From positions 1,054,001 through 1,118,000 of the forward strand of contig NZ_CP028365.1 of the NCBI RefSeq assembly GCF_003033925.1: a DNA stretch of 64,000 nucleotides, in the 5' to 3' direction. Of this stretch, positions 57,405 to 64,000 are shown piece by piece (position 1 is the stretch's first letter; every line of letters starts with the position of its first letter). The notes under the pieces were generated by a model. It saw nothing but the letters and a program-made list of their open reading frames with translations, was not told the origin of the DNA and searched no databases. The DNA is from Tannerella serpentiformis (GTDB taxonomy: Bacteria > Bacteroidota > Bacteroidia > Bacteroidales > Tannerellaceae). Made by a program: the position numbers and the translations under genes.

Positions 57405-57800
57405 ACTTAAAAACCTCAGGCAATTGGGCGGAGACACCGTAAAAACACGAAAGCCTTAGGCTAAAGGCCGATTCACGCTGGCGAGAGCGTTTTGCCTCAG
57501 GCAAAAATGCATTTTCAACTGGAAACACCAATTTGCCTCAGGCAAAATGACATTTCTCGCTGGAAACATCAATTTGCTTCAGGCAAAACGCTCTCGCCAG
57601 CGTGAATCGGCCTTTAGCCTAAGGCTTTTGGCTCTCACCAGTGAAAGCGCATATTTGCCTCAGGCTTTTAACGCTATTCATTGGAAATTCCCATTTGCCT
57701 GAGGCTTTTGAACGTCGAAAACGAGAAACAGGCTTTTGCTCGAGGCTTTCTGACCCCACAGCGGCGAGTAACAATTTTCCGAAGGCTTTCTTGCGATACA
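57405..57800. repeat. Array J: about ten 41-bp units with TTTGCCTCAGGCAAA core
   Basis: Dyads lie at about 57410, 57451, 57490, 57531, 57571, 57612, 57653, 57693, 57734 and 57774, spaced 40-41 bp. Some units read AGCCTAAGGC, with symmetric change on both sides. Inside it, 57453-57505 and 57573-57625 form a 53-bp inverted repeat with two mismatches. The family is shared with the second half of the array at 40.5-40.8 kb. It lies downstream of the ABC-F terminator. Confidence 0.9.
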
Positions 57801-57877
57801 AAAATTGACAACCCAAAGCGGAAGGTTACGGTTCACCGACAAAGTCGGCGAGCGAAAGCCGAAGGCTGACCTTCATC

Positions 57878-58290
57878 TAAGCGTTTTTGGTCAGAAAGCC
57901 TTAGGCTGTGAATCACCCATAAAATCGCGGATTGCCTGCGGCGGACAACAGGCCGAAACACTTCCGTGGCGGCTGATTGTGCGAGTTTTTCGCTCCAAAA
58001 CAACCCCGTTCGGCTGATTGCGCGAGTCTTTCGAGCCACAGACTTCCCGGTGGGCCGATTGTGCGAGTCTTTCGCGCCGCAGACTTCTCGTTGGGGCGAT
58101 TGCGCGAGTTTTTCGCGCCACAGACTTTCTGGTGGGCCGATTGCGCGAGTCTTTCGCTCCAAAAACTTCCCGGTGGGCCGATTGCGCGAGTCTTTCACGC
58201 CACAGACTTCTCGGCGGGGCGATTGTGCGAGTCTTTCGAACCACAGACTTCCCGGTGGGCCGATTGCGCGAGACAATCGTTCGCCAAGAA
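57878..58290 (+). repeat. Array F: inverted copy of array E (eight 41-bp units) with its 90-bp flank
   Basis: The flank (57878-57970, CAGCCTAAGG on the opposite strand, then CCTGCGGCGGACAACAGGCC) and eight units starting at 57974 (GATTGTGCGAGTCTTTCGCG then CCACAGACTTCCCGGTGGGCC) are the reverse complement of the 54.6-55.0 kb array with roughly 80-90 percent identity by eye. The last unit breaks down after GATTGCGCGAGACAATCG. It lies about 230 bases upstream of susC. Confidence 0.9.
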
Positions 58291-58524
58291 ACCTTTTCGT
58301 GGGTGCGATTTTTCAGTTCAGTTCACCGGCTAGTGTAAAAAACAGCCATCTTTGCCACCCCGAAATTTAACAGAAGAGGGAACACGGTGAACCACACGAA
58401 TAGAAACAGCATGTTTGACGCGCCCCGCAGCTTCGCCCCTGCGGCCGGCATAATACCTGTACACTCATAAAGGTGCCCCTTCGATCCCAATAGACACTCC
58501 TTCTAAACCAATTATTATAGCAGT

Positions 58525-61500
58525 ATGAAAAAGAGATTAATGATGTTGCTGGCTCTTATCCTGATAGGGACAGGGGCCGCGATGGCGCAGACACAGGCCA
58601 GCGGCACTGTGACTGACCAGCAGGGTGAGCCCATGATCGGCGTCACCGTGCATGTGAAAGGCAATACCACGACAGGTACCATCACGGACATCGACGGCAA
58701 ATTCGCCCTCTCGGTGCCCAAGGGTAGCACGCTGGTTATTTCCTATGTGGGATACAAAACGCAAGAATTACCGGCCACGGCTGGGATGAAGGTCGTCTTG
58801 GTGGACGACAACGAGCAGCTCGATGAAGTCATCGTCGTGGCTTACGGTACCTCCAAACGATCGGCCTTTACGGGTTCGGCCACCGTGATCAATTCCGACG
58901 CATTGACCAAGAAGCAGGCTACGAACGTGGTGCAGGCCCTGGCCGGACAGGTGGCGGGCCTCCAGATGACGAGTGGCTCGGGTCAGGCCGGTGGCGACGC
59001 GCCGACCATGTTGCTCCGCGGTATCGGCTCCATCAACGCCAGTACGGGCCCGCTGATCATCGTCGACGGTGCTCCTTACGACGGCGGTTGGGACAACATC
59101 AACCCGGCCGACGTGGAGTCTATCTCCGTGCTGAAAGACGCCGCTTCTAATGCGCTTTACGGTGCACGCGGTGCCAATGGCGTGATCATCATCACGACGA
59201 AGAACGCGAAGTCGGGCGAAGCCGTCATCACGGCCTCTGCGAAGTGGGGCGCCAATACACGCGGTACGATCGACTACGATTACATCAAGGATCCCGGACA
59301 GTATTACGAGGCACAATACCGCGCACTCTACAACAAGCTCCACTACGTGGACAAGCTCTCAGCCGACGACGCCTATGTGCAGGCCAACCAGGACTTAGTG
59401 AGCGGCGTGAAAGAGAAGGGCGGCCTGGCTTACAACGTCTACAGCTATCCCGACGGGCAGTATCTGATCGGTAAGGATGGCAAGCTGAACCCGAACGCGA
59501 CGCTGGGACGTGTGGTGAACGGTCACATGCTGCTGCCGGACGACTGGACGAAAGAGGCTTACAGCACCTCGCTGCGCCAGGAGTATAACGTGAACGTGAC
59601 GGGTGGCAACGAAGCGCTGCAGCTCTACTCCTCTTTCGGTTACCTCAAAGACAATGGCGTGCTGCCTAACTCGGGCTATGAGCGCTATTCGGCCCGCGTC
59701 AAGGCTTCGCACCAAGCGAAGAAGTGGCTGAAGTATGGCATGAACGTGGGCTATGTCTACAGTACCACGCAAACGCTCTCCGAGTCAGAATCGACCGACC
59801 CGACTGCCTTCACGCAAGGCATTGCGCCGATCTACCCCGTCTACTTGCGCGACGCCAACGGCAACATCCGCACCGACGAGAACGGTAAGATGTACGACTA
59901 TGGTGTGGCTACGGCTGGCCCCAAGCTGGTGCGCCCGGCTTACTCCAACCTCTCGATCCAAACGATGATGCTCGATCTGCAACAGACCAAGGCGCACTCA
60001 CTGAACGGCAATGCCTTTACAGACATCCTCTTTTCCGACGAACTGAAGTTCACCTTCAACGCCGCTACGTCTGTCTTTGGACAGCGTTACTTCACCTCCG
60101 GAAACCCCTTCTATGGCTGGGGCATCGAAGAGAAGGGAAACATTTCGGTCTATCATTATCGCACCACCACGCTCAACCTCCAGCAGTTGCTGAACTACAA
60201 CCATACCTTCGGCGACAGCCACAACTTCTCCGCTCTCTTGGGGCATGAGTATTACAAGTACAACTACGTGCAACTCTCGGCTTCCAAGAAGAACATGTTC
60301 TCTTACTGGGGCAATCATGAGCTGGAAGGCGCCGTGATCGACGGTAAAAAAGCGGACTCTTACGCCACCAACTACAATACCGAAGGCTACTTCTTCCGTG
60401 GGCTCTACGACTACAACGGCAAATACTTTGCTTCTGCCTCCTTCCGCCGCGACGCCTCCTCACGCTTCCACCCGAAGCATCGCTGGGGTAACTTCTACTC
60501 CCTCGGTGGCGCTTACCTGATCTCGAACGAAGAGTTCTTCAAGTGCAAAGCTTTCGACATGCTCAAGATCAAGTTCTCCATCGGTCAGCAGGGTAACGAC
60601 AATATCGACGACTTCTACTACACCGACCGCTATGGCATCAACAACAACAACGACGCCCTCTCGCTCTCCTTTAGTGACAAAGGCAAAGAGGATATCACCT
60701 GGGAGACGAACACGAACGTCAACCTCGGCGCCGAGTTCGAGCTTTGGAAAGGCAAACTGACGGGCGACGTGGAGCTCTTCTATCGCAAGACGACCGACAT
60801 GCTCAACTTCTTCACCGTGCCCCCCTCACTGGGTTACAACGGCTATTACGACAACATTGGCGACATGGTTAACAGCGGTGTCGAACTCGACCTCCACTAC
60901 ACGCCCATCAAGCGTAAGGATCTGGTGTGGACCATCAACTTCAACCTGACGCACTACAAGAACAAGATCTCTTACCTGCCCGAAGAGAAGAAGACGAACA
61001 ACGAGGGCGGATACGAAGGCTATGTGAATGGCATCCGTTACTACGGTGAAGGTCTGCCCATCAACACCTGGCGCATTCATCGCTTTGCAGGTCTGTCTCC
61101 CGAAGGCAAGTCGCTGTGGTACTACACCGACAAGACGACCGGCGAAGAGAAGACGACGGACTCTTTCTCTAATGCGGACTATTACCTCTGCGGCGACCCG
61201 AACCCAGACCTCTACGGTGGTTTTGGCACCTCACTCAGCTTCCGCGGCTTCGACTTCTCCGCACAGTTCTCCTACTCCGTGGGTGGCAAGATCTACGACT
61301 ACGGCTATGCAAGCATGATGTCTAACCCGATTGCCTCTTCGGCCAGTGGCTTCCGCCTGCACAAGGACGTCTTCAACGCATGGTCGCCCGAGAACACCAG
61401 CTCTGAAATTCCTCGCTGGTACTTCAACGACCTCGACGCCGCTGGACAGTCTGACCGCTTCCTGATCGACGGTAGCTACCTCAACCTCCAGAACATTCAG

Positions 61501-61701
61501 CTCGGCTATACCGTGCCTGAAAAGCTGACTAAGCGCCTCGGTGGCGTCCGCAACCTGCGCTTCTACGTCACCTGCGACAACATCTACTACTGGTCTAAAC
61601 GCAAAGGCTTGGATCCGCGCACAACCACCACCGGTAGCACCTCCTCAGCTGGCGTGTCGCCCTATCGCACTTACTCTGCTGGCCTCAGCCTGCAATTCTA
61701 A
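58525..61701 (+). CDS. SusC/RagA-family TonB-linked outer membrane protein
   Basis: The 1058-residue protein takes up oligosaccharides or peptides with TonB energy and its SusD partner. It has a signal peptide (to AAMAQ), a carboxypeptidase-D-like domain (ASGTVTDQQGEPMIGVTVHVKG), a SusC-specific TonB box region DEVIVVAYGTSKR, the plug domain with LRGIGSINASTGPLIIVDGAPYDG and the SusC signature SISVLKDAASNALYGARGANGVIIITTK, then a 22-strand-type barrel ending YSAGLSLQF. It is followed by the susD gene after 43 bases. No sigma/anti-sigma pair or hydrolase genes lie beside it, so the substrate is unknown and it may be a RagAB-like peptide system. Confidence 0.95.
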   Translation: MKKRLMMLLALILIGTGAAMAQTQASGTVTDQQGEPMIGVTVHVKGNTTTGTITDIDGKFALSVPKGSTLVISYVGYKTQELPATAGMKVVLVDDNEQLDEVIVVAYGTSKRSAFTGSATVINSDALTKKQATNVVQALAGQVAGLQMTSGSGQAGGDAPTMLLRGIGSINASTGPLIIVDGAPYDGGWDNINPADVESISVLKDAASNALYGARGANGVIIITTKNAKSGEAVITASAKWGANTRGTIDYDYIKDPGQYYEAQYRALYNKLHYVDKLSADDAYVQANQDLVSGVKEKGGLAYNVYSYPDGQYLIGKDGKLNPNATLGRVVNGHMLLPDDWTKEAYSTSLRQEYNVNVTGGNEALQLYSSFGYLKDNGVLPNSGYERYSARVKASHQAKKWLKYGMNVGYVYSTTQTLSESESTDPTAFTQGIAPIYPVYLRDANGNIRTDENGKMYDYGVATAGPKLVRPAYSNLSIQTMMLDLQQTKAHSLNGNAFTDILFSDELKFTFNAATSVFGQRYFTSGNPFYGWGIEEKGNISVYHYRTTTLNLQQLLNYNHTFGDSHNFSALLGHEYYKYNYVQLSASKKNMFSYWGNHELEGAVIDGKKADSYATNYNTEGYFFRGLYDYNGKYFASASFRRDASSRFHPKHRWGNFYSLGGAYLISNEEFFKCKAFDMLKIKFSIGQQGNDNIDDFYYTDRYGINNNNDALSLSFSDKGKEDITWETNTNVNLGAEFELWKGKLTGDVELFYRKTTDMLNFFTVPPSLGYNGYYDNIGDMVNSGVELDLHYTPIKRKDLVWTINFNLTHYKNKISYLPEEKKTNNEGGYEGYVNGIRYYGEGLPINTWRIHRFAGLSPEGKSLWYYTDKTTGEEKTTDSFSNADYYLCGDPNPDLYGGFGTSLSFRGFDFSAQFSYSVGGKIYDYGYASMMSNPIASSASGFRLHKDVFNAWSPENTSSEIPRWYFNDLDAAGQSDRFLIDGSYLNLQNIQLGYTVPEKLTKRLGGVRNLRFYVTCDNIYYWSKRKGLDPRTTTTGSTSSAGVSPYRTYSAGLSLQF

Positions 61702-61744
61702 GCCTATCCTCACCCATGTATATCAATAAGAAAGGATGATCACA

Positions 61745-63487
61745 ATGAAAAAGATAACTCTGATCACGAAAGCCCTCGCCTGCTGCGTACTGCTCATGGC
61801 AGTCGGCCTGAACAGTTGCATCGAAGAGACTTTTCCCGAGTCGTCTACGGCCACAAAGGATCAAGTCATGAAGTCTAAGAGCGCGATGGAAGCCCTGCAA
61901 AACTCCATCGTGGGCTACATCAACGAGTACAATAGTTACGAACGTGACTTGAACTACTACAATGCCTACAACTTCGACTTCGGATACCCCGCTTGGGGTA
62001 TCATGCGCGATGTGATGTGCGAAGACTTCTACATCTACAGCTCCGACTATGACTACTTCTCCACGTACGGCCTTTGCACCAGCCTCGGTGTGAACAACAC
62101 AATGAGCTACGTGCTCTACGGCTACTACTTCAAGCTCCTCAAGCGAGCCAACGACCTCGTCGGCTTGATCGACAAAGAGACCACCGACCCGCTCCTGAAG
62201 CAGTACGCAGGCGTGGCTCACACCTGTCGCGCGCTGGCTTACCTCGATATGGCACGCCTCTACGAATACAAGAAGACGGGCATCGCCAAACTCGACAACG
62301 AAGCGGCCGCCAACAAGGTCTATGGCCTCACCACGCAGCTCGTCACCGAGAAGACCTCCGAGACCGATGCGCGCAATAATCCACGCGTCCCCTTCCAGAC
62401 GATGTACAAATACATCCTCGACGAACTGGAGACGGCCGGTAACCTCCTCAACGGCTTCACCCGGTCAGCCAAAAACCTGCCCAACTCCGCCGTTGTCGCC
62501 GGTTTGAAGGCCCGCACTTGGTTGGAGCTAGGCACACGCTTCGAGAAGTATCCCGCCGATCTGGCCGCCTTCACCGCCGTACGTTCGGACATCACCTCCG
62601 CGAAAGACTGCTACGCCAAGGCCGCACAGTTCGCCCGCGAAGCCATCACCGCCAGCGGTGCCCAGCCGTTGACGGAGAGCGATTGGTTCGGTGGCAAGAG
62701 CTACACCACGGGCTTCAACTCCATCCTCGCCTCCTCTTGGATGTGGGGTATCATAACCAAAGAGGCCAACGTCTACAGCGCCTACATCAACTTCGCTTCT
62801 AACATGTGCCCCGAACAGACCTTCGGCGTGGCTAACGCAACCTATGGAGCCACACGCACCATCAGCAAGGCTCTTTTCGATCAGATCCCCGACGCTGACT
62901 GGCGCAAAGCCTCCTGGATCGCACCCGGCGACGCAGGCAAGGCCCCGGGCTCGAAGTATCGCACCCTCCTCACCGACGACGACTTCAAAACGCTGGCTCC
63001 CTACGCTGGACTCAAGTTTAAGCCCAACGAAGGCAACATGATCGACTATAAGGTGGGCGCCGCCATGGACTATCCGCTGATGCGCGTCGAGGAGATGTAC
63101 TTCATCGAGGCCGAAGCACTGGCTGCCAGCCAGGGCGTTGCGGCGGGCGTCTCTGCCTTGGAGAGCTTCATGAAGACGTATCGCTACGACTCCTATAAGT
63201 GCTCAGCCACGACCCTGGCCGACTTCCGCAAGGAATTAATGCTCCAAAAACGCATTGAATTCTGGGGCGAAGGCATCATCTTCTGGGATTACAAACGCCT
63301 CGAGCTGAAGGTTACCCGCGGATACAAGGACACGAACTGCCCCGTAGGTTACCGCATGAACTCGATCGAGGGATACTGTGCGCCGTGGTTCAACATCTAC
63401 TTCAATAAGTACGAAACGGACCAGAACAAGGCCATCATCCTCAACCCCGATCCATCGGGCGTAATCTCCGACTGGACGGGCCAATAA
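61745..63487 (+). CDS. SusD/RagB-family nutrient-binding outer membrane lipoprotein
   Basis: The 580-residue protein has a lipoprotein signal (MKKITLITKALACCVLLMAVGLNSC) and the SusD pattern: helical TPR-like segments (AYLDMARLYEYKKTG, YKYILDELETAGNLLNGF, AVVAGLKARTWLELG) and a C-terminal region with LMRVEEMYFIEAEALAAS, LQKRIEFWGEGIIFWDYKRLEL. It forms the lid over its SusC partner. Start at 61745 is chosen because AAAGGA lies 10 bases upstream; ATG at 61736 is an alternative. A strong terminator follows, so the operon appears to be only susC-susD. Confidence 0.94.
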   Translation: MKKITLITKALACCVLLMAVGLNSCIEETFPESSTATKDQVMKSKSAMEALQNSIVGYINEYNSYERDLNYYNAYNFDFGYPAWGIMRDVMCEDFYIYSSDYDYFSTYGLCTSLGVNNTMSYVLYGYYFKLLKRANDLVGLIDKETTDPLLKQYAGVAHTCRALAYLDMARLYEYKKTGIAKLDNEAAANKVYGLTTQLVTEKTSETDARNNPRVPFQTMYKYILDELETAGNLLNGFTRSAKNLPNSAVVAGLKARTWLELGTRFEKYPADLAAFTAVRSDITSAKDCYAKAAQFAREAITASGAQPLTESDWFGGKSYTTGFNSILASSWMWGIITKEANVYSAYINFASNMCPEQTFGVANATYGATRTISKALFDQIPDADWRKASWIAPGDAGKAPGSKYRTLLTDDDFKTLAPYAGLKFKPNEGNMIDYKVGAAMDYPLMRVEEMYFIEAEALAASQGVAAGVSALESFMKTYRYDSYKCSATTLADFRKELMLQKRIEFWGEGIIFWDYKRLELKVTRGYKDTNCPVGYRMNSIEGYCAPWFNIYFNKYETDQNKAIILNPDPSGVISDWTGQ

Positions 63488-63513
63488 CCGCCCCAGCCGT
63501 CGAATCTAGACTG

Positions 63514-63555
63514 AAAGAGGCGTCCCGCACCGCAGTGTGTGGGACGCCTCTTTGC
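63514..63555 (+). terminator. Terminator of the susCD operon
   Basis: 17-bp stem AAAGAGGCGTCCCGCAC / GTGTGGGACGCCTCTTT with a tight loop. It lies 26 bases past the susD stop. Confidence 0.9.
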
Positions 63556-63616
63556 TTTGCTCTACCCGTAAATGATCGGGCAGACACCTCCTGTCAGCCC
63601 CTCCCCCACTATACCA

Positions 63617-64000
63617 TCAGCCGTAAACGATCTTCCCCGACTCGTCCTTGAACTCCTCGAAGCTCTTGCTATACTGATTCATGGCGCGGAGGCTCATGCC
63701 CATGCTCGAGAAGCCACCGTCGTGGAAGAGGTTCTGCATCGTCACTTTACGCGTCAAATCCGAGAACAGGGTCACGCAATAGTCGGCGCAGTCATCCGCC
63801 GTAGCGTTGCCTAAGGGACTCATCTTGTCGGCGAAGTCCATCAGGTGATCCATCCCCTTAATGCCGCTTCCGGCCGTAGTGAGCGTCGGCGACTGCGAAA
63901 TCGTGTTGATGCGTACACCTTTCTCGCGGCCGTAGATGTAACCGAAGCTGCGTGCGATGGACTCCAGGAGACTCTTCGCGTCTGCCATGTCGTTATAGCC
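63617..64000 (-). CDS. fabI: Enoyl-ACP reductase FabI, C-terminal part (5' end outside window)
   Basis: The visible 127 codons run off the right edge in frame and read GYNDMADAKSLLESIARSFGY, then GVRINTISQSPTLTTAGSGIKGMDHLMDFADKMSPLGNATADDCADYCVTLFSDLTRKVT. This is the C-terminal half of the FabI-type NADH-dependent enoyl-ACP reductase that completes each fatty-acid elongation cycle. RINTISQSPTLTTAGSGI is the FabI substrate-loop equivalent and CADYCVTLFSDLTRKVTMQ the helix before the end. The catalytic Tyr/Lys lie outside the window. The apparent internal ATG at 63988 is not the start. It is convergent with susD. Confidence 0.88.
   Translation of the reverse strand, partial: GYNDMADAKSLLESIARSFGYIYGREKGVRINTISQSPTLTTAGSGIKGMDHLMDFADKMSPLGNATADDCADYCVTLFSDLTRKVTMQNLFHDGGFSSMGMSLRAMNQYSKSFEEFKDESGKIVYG

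Noticed and set aside
58301-58340. susC promoter at CATCTTTGCC
   Set aside because: Only a partial match to TAnnTTTG with no -33, so it was not listed as a feature.

Overview
The window comes from a Bacteroidales chromosome, most likely a Tannerella- or Porphyromonas-like member of the group with fairly high GC. The evidence is a SusC/SusD pair, a type IX secretion (T9SS) plug protein, a secreted protein with a T9SS-type C-terminal domain, Bacteroidota promoters (TTTG-N19-TAnnTTTG), the gene order tig-clpP-clpX-recQ-PPIases, and weak or absent Shine-Dalgarno sequences. Almost all genes are housekeeping or envelope genes. No phage, integrase, insertion sequence or CRISPR array is visible.

Layout. 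1-5.5 kb (mostly minus): a PafA-like phosphatase homologue that has lost most metal ligands, a DUF4105/Lnb-type membrane protein, a 42-bp repeat array, marC, tRNA-Gly and tRNA-Tyr, ribH and a TPR protein. 5.6-10.3 kb: recF and a DUF721 gene, a D-2-hydroxyacid dehydrogenase, a 41-bp repeat array, the T9SS plug gene and a small glutaredoxin-like protein. 10.4-15.8 kb (minus): a three-gene operon of a TerB_N/TerB_C protein, a BrxD-like (DUF2791) ATPase and an Lhr-like helicase. This is the best candidate for an under-described DNA-processing or defence system. 15.8-17.4 kb: a gene-poor AT-rich stretch and an RRM protein. 17.5-33 kb (plus): tig, clpP, clpX, recQ, then an envelope-biogenesis operon (PpiC-type isomerase, lipoprotein, SurA-like isomerase, OstA-like LPS transport protein), a small membrane protein, mutL and hemW. 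33.9-41.9 kb: an EF-G paralogue lacking the catalytic His, a DUF488 protein, a secreted Ser/Arg-rich protein, a FadL-like porin and a sigma factor. 42-50 kb: two extra copies of the 3' end of an rRNA methyltransferase gene, the intact gene, asd, a T9SS cargo, metA (acetyl-type) and a U32 protein. 50-64 kb: clpB, mnmE, an ABC-F ATPase between two inverted repeat arrays, susC, susD and the end of fabI.

The most unusual global feature is a set of intergenic tandem arrays. They have different sequences but nearly the same 41-42 bp period (about four helical turns), and most have a dyad-symmetric core, often centred on CTNAG. They occupy most of the long gene-free stretches. Two of them form an inverted pair around the ABC-F gene.

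All calls come from reading the sequence and its translations. No database search was run.
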